Shown in pieces: positions 38,336-47,800 of a stretch of DNA of 64,000 nt. Source of the DNA: Paenibacillus borealis (lineage in GTDB: Bacteria > Bacillota > Bacilli > Paenibacillales > Paenibacillaceae); assembly GCF_000758665.1 (NCBI RefSeq), contig NZ_CP009285.1, positions 3,162,001-3,226,000 of the forward strand, given 5' to 3'. Made by a program: the position numbers and the translations under genes. The notes beneath the pieces are model-generated. The model had not been told where the DNA came from and did no database searches. It worked only from the letters and a program-made list of their open reading frames with translations. Position 1 is the first letter of the stretch. Each line of letters opens with the position of its first letter.

Positions 38336-39293
38336 CCGCAAGTTTATTCCGATTGTGGTCACCATCGTACTGTTCCTCGTCATGTTCGCCGCCGGTTCCT
38401 TCCGGTATACCGGATTCTTCTCCCTGCAGGTACTGATGAATCTGCTCATCGACAATGCCTTTCTGCTGATCACGGCCGTTGGCATGTCCTTTGTCATCCT
38501 GTCAGGCGGCATTGATCTCTCGGTCGGCTCTATCATTGCCTTGTCGACAATGGTCTCCGCAAGCCTGGTGCAGCAGCAGGGGTGGCCGCCGGCTGTTGTT
38601 ATTCCGCTGGTGCTCCTGATGGGTGCGTTGTTTGGCAGCATTATGGGAGCGATCATTCATTATTTCACAATCCAGCCGTTCATTGTAACGCTGGCGGGAA
38701 TGTTCCTGGCCCGGGGCTTATGTTATGTAATCAGCATTGACACCATTACCATTGATAATTCCTTCTATACAGCCATTGCCCAGACGAGAATCCCGCTGCC
38801 GGGCGGCAGCTTTCTCTCGATCAGCGCCATTATTGCTCTTGTTGCCGTTGCTGTGGCGATCTTCACCGCCCATTACACCCGGTTTGGCCGCAACGTGTAT
38901 GCGCTTGGGGGCAATGAGCAATCCGCTCTGCTGATGGGGCTTCCGGTGGGAAGAACCAAGGTGCTTGTCTATACGCTCAGCGGATTGTGCTCGGCACTTG
39001 CAGGAGTGGTGTTCACTTTTTATATGCTGTCGGGTTATGGGCTTCATGCCGTAGGCTTTGAGCTGGATACCATCGCGGCTGTCGTCATTGGCGGAACACT
39101 GCTGACCGGCGGTGTAGGTTATGTGCTGGGCACCTTCTTCGGTGTACTCATCCAAGGTGTGATTCAGACCATTATCAGCTTCGAGGGCACACTCAGCTCT
39201 TGGTGGACCAAAATTGTCATTGGCCTGCTGCTGTTCATTTTTATCCTCCTGCAGCGGGTGTTAAGCTCAAGGCGGTTGACTCTAAAAGAATAA
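38325..39293 (+). CDS. yjfF: Sugar ABC transporter permease (YjfF-like)
   Basis: 322 residues; ILSGGIDLSVGSIIALSTMV and AVVIGGTLLTGGVGYV are RbsC-family signatures. ATG 38325 lies 11 bp inside the end of the previous gene, with AAGGAAG upstream: coupled translation. Partner of the permease at 37295. Followed by a strong terminator at 39303. Confidence 0.93.
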   Translation: MSLNRKFIPIVVTIVLFLVMFAAGSFRYTGFFSLQVLMNLLIDNAFLLITAVGMSFVILSGGIDLSVGSIIALSTMVSASLVQQQGWPPAVVIPLVLLMGALFGSIMGAIIHYFTIQPFIVTLAGMFLARGLCYVISIDTITIDNSFYTAIAQTRIPLPGGSFLSISAIIALVAVAVAIFTAHYTRFGRNVYALGGNEQSALLMGLPVGRTKVLVYTLSGLCSALAGVVFTFYMLSGYGLHAVGFELDTIAAVVIGGTLLTGGVGYVLGTFFGVLIQGVIQTIISFEGTLSSWWTKIVIGLLLFIFILLQRVLSSRRLTLKE

Positions 39294-39302
39294 GAAGACT
39301 GG

Positions 39303-39339
39303 ATGGGGAGACAAATAATTCTTGTCTCCCCATGTTTTT
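39303..39339 (+). terminator. Terminator after importer permeases
   Basis: Perfect 12-bp stem ATGGGGAGACAA / TTGTCTCCCCAT, 7-nt loop, then GTTTTT. The right arm also contains the -35 box of the next promoter. Confidence 0.92.
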
Positions 39340-39349
39340 GCTATATAAT
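39322..39349 (+). promoter_or_regulatory. Promoter overlapping the terminator
   Basis: TTGTCT (39322-39327), 16-bp spacer, TATAAT (39344-39349), 33 bp before the TTG start at 39382. The -35 lies inside the terminator's right arm. Confidence 0.6.
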
Positions 39350-39381
39350 TGTAATCGCTATCATATGAAGGAGGGGTACTG

Positions 39382-40422
39382 TTGAGAACGGCCAAGGGGT
39401 GCCTGGTTCTGCTGCTGTTACTGCTGCTGGGCGGCTGCTCAGGCAGCGGAGGCAACAATACGCAGGCATTGATGATGCCTCATCATTCTCCTGCAGTGAA
39501 TACCGGTTTGCTGCCGCCGGCAGATCGAGCCATGGTCAAGCCGATTGTGCTGGGCTTCTCCCAGCTTGGGTCGGAGAGTACCTGGCGGGAGGCCAATACC
39601 GCTTCGATCCGGGAAGCCGCCGGGGAGGCGGGGATTACCCTCATCCTGAAGAACGCCGAACAAGATCAGCAGCAACAGTTCGATGCCATTCGTGGCTTTA
39701 TCCGGAGCGATGTAGATGTCATAGCGATTGCCCCTGTGGTTCAGACCGGCTGGGAACCGATTCTTCTGGAAATCAGGCAGGCAGGGATTCCGGTGATTAT
39801 TGTGGACCGTTCAGTCAACGTGGAGAACAGCTCGCTCTATGTCACTTTTATCGGTTCTGACTTTTATGAAGAAGGGGTAAAGGCAGCCAAATATGTGATT
39901 GATAAGATGCGCCATCATAGCGAGGCAATCCATATCGCAGAATTGCAGGGCACCGTAGGCTCGACGCCGTCGATTGACCGTGGGCGCGGGTTCCGGAAGA
40001 TGCTCGGGGACAAGCAGAACCTCCGGATTACAATGACTGCCCCTGCAGATTTCACACAAAGCGGCGGCCGTGAGGTAATGAAGACTTTTTTGCAGCAGCC
40101 GAAGGAGAAGTGGCCCCGGGTGCTCTTTGCCCACAATGATGATATGGCTATTGGTGCGGTGGAGGCTATGAAGGAGGCCGGTATTGTACCGGGAAGCGAT
40201 ATTATAATAGTTTCAGTGGACGGCACACGGAGGGCATTTGAGCAGATGGCGGCGGGAAGTATTAATGCTGTTGTCGAATGCAATCCGATGCTGGGCCCCC
40301 TGCTGATGCAGGCAGTCAAAGAGATTATGGCTGGCCGGACGCTGCCCAAGCGAATGGTAACACCGGAGGACATTTACACGCAAGAACTGGCTGGTAGGGA
40401 GATAGAAAACCGCAAATATTGA
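39382..40422 (+). CDS. Second YtfQ-like sugar-binding lipoprotein
   Basis: 346 residues from TTG 39382 (GAAGGAGGGG upstream); lipobox LGGC (Cys19). Clearly homologous along its length to the protein at 34655: LGFSQLGSESTWREAN, VVQTGWEPILLEIRQ, DRSVNVENSSLYVTF. Diverged enough that a different ligand or affinity is plausible. It has its own promoter and no permease of its own, so it may feed the same YtfR/YtfT/YjfF channel or act in sensing. Confidence 0.88.
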   Translation: MRTAKGCLVLLLLLLLGGCSGSGGNNTQALMMPHHSPAVNTGLLPPADRAMVKPIVLGFSQLGSESTWREANTASIREAAGEAGITLILKNAEQDQQQQFDAIRGFIRSDVDVIAIAPVVQTGWEPILLEIRQAGIPVIIVDRSVNVENSSLYVTFIGSDFYEEGVKAAKYVIDKMRHHSEAIHIAELQGTVGSTPSIDRGRGFRKMLGDKQNLRITMTAPADFTQSGGREVMKTFLQQPKEKWPRVLFAHNDDMAIGAVEAMKEAGIVPGSDIIIVSVDGTRRAFEQMAAGSINAVVECNPMLGPLLMQAVKEIMAGRTLPKRMVTPEDIYTQELAGREIENRKY

Positions 40423-40428
40423 AGAAGC

Positions 40429-40459
40429 AGCCGGGCGCTTTTGCTCCGGCTTTTTTTTT
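40429..40459 (+). terminator. Terminator after second binding protein
   Basis: AGCCGG and CCGGCT pair around an 11-nt loop that can add a GC/GC pair; nine T follow. Confidence 0.85.
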
Positions 40460-40663
40460 GCAGATAAAACGCAAAAAAAATTCAACTTTTCAAACAAAAA
40501 ACTACATTGTTCCATGCTGGAATCTATATTAAGATGATCTCGGATAACAAATATTAGTAGATTTATCCAGATAATGCAAGGAAGGAGGAGCTGCCGGGCG
40601 ATCGTTATTTGTGCGGCAGCCGATTGAGAGGGATTACAAATTAAACTTAATGGAGGTATGCCG

Positions 40664-42574
40664 ATGTTTAAAAAGCTCTTGGTCATTGCAGTAACCCTTG
40701 TGTTATTCCTGAACGGTCTGCCCATGATGTCTGTGTCTGCTGCAAACAATGCCACGGCCAAGCAGCCGGGGAATTCCAATCCCCTGATGGATCACAAGCT
40801 GGGTGCCGATCCTTTCGCACTGACGTATAACGGAAGAGTCTATGTCTATATGTCCAGCGATGCTTACGTCTATAACAGCAACGGAACCGTGAAGGACAAT
40901 GATTTCAGCGCCCTGAACAAAATCAATGTCATCTCCTCGGCGGATATGGTGAACTGGACAGATCACGGCGCCATCCCGGTGGCCGGAGCCAATAATGTCA
41001 ACGGCAGCGCCGGCATTGCCAAATGGGCCTCTCTCTCCTGGGCGCCTTCGGCGGCGGTGAAAAAAATTAACGGCCAGGATAAATTTTTCCTGTATTTTGC
41101 AAACGGTGCATCAGGCATCGGCGTGTTAACGGCCAATTCTCCGATTGGCCCCTGGTCGGACCCGCTGGGCAAAGCGCTGGTGACAGGGACTACACCCGGC
41201 ATGTCCGGCGTGACCTGGCTGTTTGATCCGGCTGTCCTGGTGGACGATGACGGCAGCGGATACCTGTATGCAGGCGGGGGTATCCCCAACACTTCGGACC
41301 CGGCATCCATAGCCAATCCCCGGACAGCACGCGTGCTGAAACTGGGTGCGGATATGACGAGTATTGTTGGAAGCGCATCCACCATTGATGCCCCCTATAT
41401 GTTCGAGGATTCGGGCATTCATAAGTATGGAGGCAAATATTATTACTCGTACTGCTTCAATTTCTCCGGCACACACCCGGCTGCCTATCCGGCAGGTGAA
41501 ATCGGGTACATGGTGAGCAACAGCCCGATGGGGCCTTTTACGTATACCGGACATTTCCTGAAGAATCCGTACACCTTCTTCGGAGTAGGCGGCAACAACC
41601 ACCATGCGGTCTTTAACTTCAACAACCAATGGTATGTAGTCTACCATGCCCAGACCGTAGCGAAGGCTGTACTCGGCGACGGCAAAGGGTACCGCTCTCC
41701 GCATATCAATAAGCTTGTCCATAATGCGAACGGGAACATCCAGGAGGTTCAGGGAGACATGGCGGGCATTGCCCAGATTGCCAATCTGAATCCGTTCACC
41801 AGAGTCGAAGCCGAAACCATCGGCTGGAATGCAGGCATTGCTACTGAAGCTACTCAGGCTGCGGGCGGCCCTGTAAGCAATATGAATGTGACTAGCATTA
41901 ACAATGGGGACTGGATTGCCGTAGGCAACGCGGATTTCGGTTCCGGAGCCACCAGCTTCAAGGCAAACGTAGCTTCCACCATCACAGGCGGCAAAATCGA
42001 AATTCGGCTGGATAGCGCAACCGGCCCATTGGTGGGTACACTTAATGTTCCTTCTACAGGAGGGGCACAAGCTTGGCAGGAGGTAGAGACTACTGTCAGC
42101 AATGCAACAGGAGTTCACAGGCTCTACCTGGTATTCACCGGATCAGGCTCCGGCAGCCTGTTTAATCTGGATTACTGGCAATTCTCCACGGGCACCACTG
42201 CTCCCGGAACCGGAAGCAAAGTGGAAGCAGAGGATATGACGCTCAGCGGCACTTATGCGGGCAAGATCACTTCTCCGTTCAGCGGGGTAACGTTGTACGG
42301 GAATGATGATGCTGCTGCGTTCAATCAGTATTTTGCCTATGGCAGCCATAATATCTCAGTCCGGGGGGCTTCCAGCAACTCCGCCGCAGCCAGGGTCGAT
42401 TTGCAAATTGGCGGGGTGACCGTCGGCTCCTTCTACTTCAGCGGAACCACACCTACTGTGCAGACCTTGTCCAATGTGGCCCACGGCACCGGTAATCAGG
42501 AGGTTAAGCTGATCGTAACTACGGACAATGGAGCCTGGGATGCTTCTGTGGATTATATTGAATGGGGCTTATAA
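40664..42574 (+). CDS. xynD: Secreted GH43 arabinofuranosidase/xylanase with CBM6 and CBM36
   Basis: 636 residues from ATG 40664 (GGAGG 8 bp upstream; ATG 40658 is too close). Signal peptide about 1-26 (cleavage near VSA-ANN). GH43 propeller about 38-375 with Asp49 (GADPFALTY), Asp188 (LFDPAVLVDDDG) and Glu248 (MFEDSGIHK). CBM6 about 385-510 and CBM36 about 520-636 (VEAEDMTLSGTYAG, SHNISVRGASSN). This order is that of Paenibacillus polymyxa Xyn43A/XynD, whose CBM36 binds xylan with calcium. Expected to release arabinose from arabinoxylan outside the cell. The GH10 gene follows 23 bp later. Confidence 0.95.
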   Translation: MFKKLLVIAVTLVLFLNGLPMMSVSAANNATAKQPGNSNPLMDHKLGADPFALTYNGRVYVYMSSDAYVYNSNGTVKDNDFSALNKINVISSADMVNWTDHGAIPVAGANNVNGSAGIAKWASLSWAPSAAVKKINGQDKFFLYFANGASGIGVLTANSPIGPWSDPLGKALVTGTTPGMSGVTWLFDPAVLVDDDGSGYLYAGGGIPNTSDPASIANPRTARVLKLGADMTSIVGSASTIDAPYMFEDSGIHKYGGKYYYSYCFNFSGTHPAAYPAGEIGYMVSNSPMGPFTYTGHFLKNPYTFFGVGGNNHHAVFNFNNQWYVVYHAQTVAKAVLGDGKGYRSPHINKLVHNANGNIQEVQGDMAGIAQIANLNPFTRVEAETIGWNAGIATEATQAAGGPVSNMNVTSINNGDWIAVGNADFGSGATSFKANVASTITGGKIEIRLDSATGPLVGTLNVPSTGGAQAWQEVETTVSNATGVHRLYLVFTGSGSGSLFNLDYWQFSTGTTAPGTGSKVEAEDMTLSGTYAGKITSPFSGVTLYGNDDAAAFNQYFAYGSHNISVRGASSNSAAARVDLQIGGVTVGSFYFSGTTPTVQTLSNVAHGTGNQEVKLIVTTDNGAWDASVDYIEWGL

Positions 42575-42597
42575 TCGCCAAAGGAGATGGATTCAAA

Positions 42598-43626
42598 TTG
42601 AAGAACCGTATTAAAAAGCTTGTAAGCGGGTTGGGCTTAACCGGCGTCTTACTCTCATCCGTCATGTCGGGGAACGCCAGTGCCGCGCTTACCAACGGGC
42701 CAAAGTTCCTGGGGAATATCATTGCAGGCAGTGTTCCTGCGAGCTTCGCCACCTATTGGAATCAGGTGACGCCTGAGAATGCCACCAAATGGGGAGCGGT
42801 TGAAGGCAATCGCAATAATATGAACTGGGGCGGCGCGGATACTTCCTATAATTATGCGGTAAGCAAAAATTTCCCCTTCAAGTTCCATACACTGGTCTGG
42901 GCAAGCCAAGAGCCTGCATGGGTTGCCGGCCTGTCGGCGGCAGAACAGAAGTCGGAGGTCAGCGCATGGATTACCGCAGCGGGGCAGCGTTATCCCAAGT
43001 CGGCGTTCGTGGATGTAGTCAATGAGCCGCTGCATGCCAAGCCTTCCTACCGCAATGCTATCGGCGGCGACGGAAGTACGGGCTGGGATTGGGTGATCTG
43101 GTCCTTCCAGCAAGCAAGAGCCGCATTTCCGAACGCCAAGCTGCTCATCAATGAATATGGAATTATTGGTGATCCAAGCTTGACCAACCAGTATGTGACG
43201 ATTATCAATCACCTGAAATCCAGAGGCCTGATCGACGGCATCGGCATTCAGTGCCATCATTTCAATATGAATACCGTTAGTGTCTCTACCATGAATACTG
43301 TGCTTGGTAAATTGTCCGCCACTGGCCTGCCTATCTACGTCTCCGAGCTGGATATGACCGGTGACGACAATACACAGCTGGCCAGATATAAGGAGAAGTT
43401 CCCTGTGCTGTGGGAGAATCCTGCGGTAAAAGGAGTGACCCTCTGGGGCTACATCCAGAATCAGACCTGGGAACCGAATACGCATCTGCTGAATTCTAAC
43501 GGATCGGAGCGTCCGGCGCTGAAATGGCTCAAGCAATACCTGGGCGGCTCGTCGTCTCTCATGGAAACAACGGATGGTGTTCAAGCAGATTTGGAATCCG
43601 TTCCGGTTCCGGTTAAAGATAACTGA
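42598..43626 (+). CDS. Secreted GH10 endo-beta-1,4-xylanase
   Basis: 342 residues from TTG 42598, with AAAGGAGATGG about 8 bp upstream. Signal peptide about 1-29 (cleavage near SAA-LTN). Short single-domain GH10 of the compact bacterial/fungal type: acid/base Glu143 (VVNEPLH), nucleophile Glu250 (YVSELDMTG), substrate-site WNQVTPENATKWG and GVTLWGY. No carbohydrate-binding module. Operon partner of the GH43-CBM6-CBM36 enzyme; together they depolymerise arabinoxylan. The last 25 or so residues after the barrel (SSSLMETTDG onward) have no obvious function. Confidence 0.95.
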   Translation: MKNRIKKLVSGLGLTGVLLSSVMSGNASAALTNGPKFLGNIIAGSVPASFATYWNQVTPENATKWGAVEGNRNNMNWGGADTSYNYAVSKNFPFKFHTLVWASQEPAWVAGLSAAEQKSEVSAWITAAGQRYPKSAFVDVVNEPLHAKPSYRNAIGGDGSTGWDWVIWSFQQARAAFPNAKLLINEYGIIGDPSLTNQYVTIINHLKSRGLIDGIGIQCHHFNMNTVSVSTMNTVLGKLSATGLPIYVSELDMTGDDNTQLARYKEKFPVLWENPAVKGVTLWGYIQNQTWEPNTHLLNSNGSERPALKWLKQYLGGSSSLMETTDGVQADLESVPVPVKDN

Positions 43627-43666
43627 ATCAGGCTCGAATAGTGTATCAGCAAGCATCTCTCCAAGG

Positions 43667-43709
43667 GCTGCTCCCGGTGCGTAACAATCGCGCCTGGAGC
43701 AGCTTTTTT
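43667..43709 (+). terminator. Terminator after GH10
   Basis: GCTGCTCC (43667-43674) pairs with GGAGCAGC (43696-43703), with further G-C pairing inside, then six T. It reaches the stop codon of the convergent AraC gene. Confidence 0.88.
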
Positions 43710-44538
43710 AACTGCTTGCGGAGTTAGGGGGTTCCCCGCTGAATGCTTCTCTATATTGCGAGGGAGTGTACGAAGTTGCTTTTTTGAAAACCTTTGAAAA
43801 ATACAGCGGGTCATGGTACCCGACGGAATAGGATAGAGACTTTATAGATAACTGCGAATCCGCCAGCAATGCACAGGCACGCTGGATCCTGAATGCAGTC
43901 AGGTAGCCGGAAATAGAGGTTCCAGTTTCTTTCTTGAACAGCCGGAATAAATAGCTGCGCTCAATTTTGACGAATCCCACTACATCCAGAACCGATAAGG
44001 AGGAATTCCAAAAGTTGGTTTCTATATATTCTTTTGCGGAAGAGACATAGTCCTTTTTGAGATATGCTTGTTCACTGGGGTAATACTCCATGTAATGGGA
44101 CAATAACAAATGCAGCCCTGCCTCCGAACGTTCCCGTTCAAAGGGCTCTATGCCGGTGGCCTTGATCTTGTGATACAAGGGTTCTATATCCTGCGGAGGG
44201 GCCGTTACAACCGGATGCTCCGGTGAAATATGAATCATCGACAACAGACGGGAGGCCTCAGTCCCGTTGAATTCAATCCAGAAGTACTCCCAGGGGTCCT
44301 GCGGATCAGGGTAATAGTACACCTCCATATGCGGAAAAATAATGAAGCTTTCGCCGGTCTGCAACAGGAAGGTTGTCTGGCATGTCTTCAAATAGCCTCT
44401 CCCGCTTACAATATAATGCAGAGCATACACATCGCGGACGCCCGGCCCCCATTTGTGCAAATCGGGCGGTTTATATCCGTTTGCTTTAAACATCGGATTC
44501 TCGCTGATTCCGTATTCCATTGGCTCCATCTTCAGCAC
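43708..44538 (-). CDS. AraC family transcriptional regulator
   Basis: 276 residues from GTG 44538 (AAAGGA upstream; ATG 44529 possible). N-terminal cupin-like ligand domain (LHYIVSGRGYLKT, SFIIFPHMEVYYYP), C-terminal HTH pair from about 175 (VGFVKIERSYLFRLFKKETG, FSKVFKKATSYTPSQYR). Convergent with GH10 and divergent from the CheB-CheR-kinase gene. Target unclear; the xylanase operon is closest in function. Confidence 0.9.
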   Translation of the reverse strand: MLKMEPMEYGISENPMFKANGYKPPDLHKWGPGVRDVYALHYIVSGRGYLKTCQTTFLLQTGESFIIFPHMEVYYYPDPQDPWEYFWIEFNGTEASRLLSMIHISPEHPVVTAPPQDIEPLYHKIKATGIEPFERERSEAGLHLLLSHYMEYYPSEQAYLKKDYVSSAKEYIETNFWNSSLSVLDVVGFVKIERSYLFRLFKKETGTSISGYLTAFRIQRACALLADSQLSIKSLSYSVGYHDPLYFSKVFKKATSYTPSQYREAFSGEPPNSASS

Positions 44539-44866
44539 CTGTATCCTTTAGCGTCATAATACTATTAGGTTAAAGCAAATTTATGAAGAAAGATAGCGTT
44601 ATGAGGATTAACCGATAGTTCAATCATAGTATCAATGCCTTCTTCAGTTCCCTCGGCGTTCATAATTTTTCTACTAGGGGATTTTGGAATTGTCACGGCC
44701 AATCCCAAATAGAAAAACCACAAGCTCAATCTATAAATTAATAGGACTATGCTGAATTTGACATAATTTTTTGTGGTACTATATGGGTAATGGTTGGTGA
44801 CGTGGAAGAATGTAAGCTTATTAATCCGTATTATAGATTTAAGGGGAAGGAAAATGATTATGTCTA
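44539..44866. other. AT-rich divergent region upstream of CheB-CheR-kinase
   Basis: 328 bp, markedly AT-rich compared with the left part. Contains the promoter at 44758 and the short leader frame at 44854; no cre-like site seen. Confidence 0.6.
44758..44785 (+). promoter_or_regulatory. Probable promoter of CheB-CheR-kinase gene
   Basis: Consensus -35 TTGACA (44758-44763), 16-bp spacer, TATATG (44780-44785). Confidence 0.55.
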
Positions 44867-44895
44867 ATGGAAAAGCTAATATACTATCAGAATAA
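44854..44895 (+). CDS. Possible 13-residue leader frame overlapping the next start
   Basis: The only good ribosome binding site (AAGGGGAAGG, 44841-44850) is placed for ATG 44854 or 44860, whose frame MIMSNGKANILSE stops at 44893-44895. The long protein starts in another frame at ATG 44867, which has no RBS. Either a coupled leader or an old frameshift at the N-terminus of the long gene. Coding status unproven. Confidence 0.3.
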   Translation: MIMSNGKANILSE

Positions 44896-47800
44896 TTCGG
44901 ACTATGAACGAATCAAAGAATTTAGCATAGTTGGCATTGTAGCTTCACCCGAAAAGTTGGATGGGCTGAAGCAATTCCTGGATCATCTGGATACTCTCCA
45001 TGGACTGACTTTTATCATTGCTCAACACGAGTCTGCCAAGTCGGAGTTATTTCCACTGGAAGAGCTCTCTGCGCACACTAATATGAAGATATTTCATGCA
45101 GCAGATCAAATGGAGATCCATGAGGATTGTATTTATTTGTTGCCTCCCCATCATGATATTAGCTTTCAATCAAGAATAATAAGTCTAACAGAAGTAACTG
45201 CTAATAAAGGCAATGATTTGTCGGCTGACCGATTTTTGAATGGACTTACGGGAATTCTTGGAAGCAATACGATAGCTATCCTTTTTTCAAATGAGGGTAG
45301 AGACGGTATGCTTGGCATCGATAGTATTTCAAAAGCTAACGGGCTAATCATAGTTGAAGAAACGGATATGACAAATCCTGTCCGCTTGACCGGAAGTGAT
45401 ATTGAAATTGATCAGACCGATTATTTTCTTACTCCTGAGGAAATGCCGGAACATATTATTGAATATATTGATTTTTATATGAATCAGACTAAACAATCGA
45501 TTGCTGAAGAACTAAGTACATTATTTGCGATCCTGAAGAAGTCTACGGGTGTGGATTTCTCTGTTTATAAACAGGCAAGTATTATGCGCCGTATTCAAAG
45601 ACGGATGGGTATTCAAGAATTTCAATACCTTAAGGAATACAATCAATATTTATTTAATCATTCCAATGAGGTCACTGCCCTGCAGAAAGATTTATTAATT
45701 GGAGTGACGCAATTTTTCCGTGATCCGGCTGCCTTTGCTATTCTTGCCGATAAGGTATTGCCTACCATCTTTGAGCAATGTGGTGCAGACAAGCATTTAA
45801 GGGTGTGGGTTGCTGGTTGTTCTACCGGAGAAGAAGTGTACTCCATAGCCATTTTGATTAGAAAATATATGGAGGACATTGAAGAAACTTTTGATGTGAC
45901 CATTTTCGCCACTGATCTGGACAAGGATTCTATTCAATTCGCCAGCAAAGGGGTATATTCAGACATCATTACAAAGAACGTGAGAGAGGAATACTTGGAT
46001 GCGTACTTCACCCGCCAAGGAAATGAATACAAAGTAAATAAAGAAATTAGACAAATGGTCATTTTTGCTCAGCACAATTTGGTTAGTGATCCACCCTTTA
46101 CCCAGCTAGATCTAATTTTATGCCGTAATCTGTTGATTTATTTACAACAACCTGTTCAAAAAAAAGTGATTTCCTTGTTTCATTTTTCATTAAAATCAGA
46201 CGGGTATCTCTTTTTGGGTCCAAGTGAAACCTTGGGCAAACTGACCAATCTATTTATACCTCTGGATAATAGATGGAATATATACCACCATAAGTTAAGT
46301 GATTCGTTATCTGCAGCAGGTTTCTCTGGTATCAGAGAACGTGTGAATGATAAAAAAATGAGTCACAAAAATAATGTGATTGTAAGATTAAAGGAAGCAG
46401 AACGGGTTCTTAAATTGGAAACGGTGTATACCAAGCTGATCGAAGAATACGTGACTGCTTGCATTATCCTTGATAGTAACAACGATATCGTTCATATCAA
46501 TGGGAATGCCAATCAATATTTAGTCTTCCCTAAGGGTAAACCGACACTGAATGTGTTTAAACTGGTTCCTGAATATTTGGGGGTTGTTATTGGGAGTTTG
46601 CTGCAAAAAGCGAGAAAAGAACTTAAGGAAATTATTTATAGAGATGTAGCCATTAAGGATAGCTATAAAGGACACTCCATTCATTTGAGAGCAAAGTCTT
46701 TTTCAATCGATTCGATAGATGACAAATTGATGATTCTCTTTTTTGAAGATGCTGCTGAACACAAAGAAGTCCTTATCGAGGATGTAATAGATGCAGACTT
46801 GATACAGAATCATCAATTTCCAGAGTTACAAGTCAAGGAGCACATTCAGGACCAGGATCAAGAATTGGTTCATGCGAGGGAATTGCTGCATACTGCGAAT
46901 GCTAAATTAGAGGTGTATAACGAAGAATTGGAAACTTCTAATGAAGAGCTGGGATTGGTCAACGAAGCATTGATTGTTTCCAATGAGGAACTGCAAAGCA
47001 CGAATGAAGAGTTACAGTCGGGTAACGAAGAATTGATGGTTGTAAATCAAGAATATCAGACTAAAATCCAGGAATTAACCGATTCTAATAATGATATGTC
47101 AAACTTTTTTAACAACACCAATATCGCTACTATTTTTCTGGATGAAAAGATGAATGTACGTAAATTCACACCTGCAGTCAGCAAAGAAATTAATTTGGCA
47201 GACATGGACATAGGCCGTTCCATCGGCGATATCAAACATAATTTACAATATGACGAACTGATGGCAGACGCAATGAAAGTTCTCTTTTCGGGTGAAAGCG
47301 TCAAAAAAGAAATCCGGAATTCAAATGGTAAATGGTTTAGTATTATTCTGTTACCCTATTCAGCATATGATTCCCGCTATCAAGGAATCGCAGTTACGTT
47401 AATTGATATTACTGAATTTAAGAATGCAAGAATGTCTGAAGATTTTACGGAGCAGAAAAACAAGCTGGAATTATTACATTCTACGGAGATGCTCTCGGTT
47501 ATAGGCCTTTTGGCAGCAGGCATCGAACAGGAGATTCATGATACGGATACCTCAACTTCGAAGCTCGGGAAAATCGAAGCCATAACGGATGAATTACTAG
47601 TCCTGGCTAGTCCGCAAAAGCAGAATTTCGAATCAAACGATGTAGTCCAAATATTGAAGGAAGTCATCTCCATGTATGAACCACAGGCAACGATCTTCAA
47701 TGTAGAGATGATAACGAAATTTGCCGATCCGGTACTCTTCGTCAAATGTGTTCCCAATCAGCTCAAAATTGTATTTAGCAACATTATTAGAAATGGTATT

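Noticed and set aside
42655..43656. 333-codon minus-strand frame
   Set aside because: Antisense to the GH10 xylanase, whose catalytic motifs are all in the plus frame.
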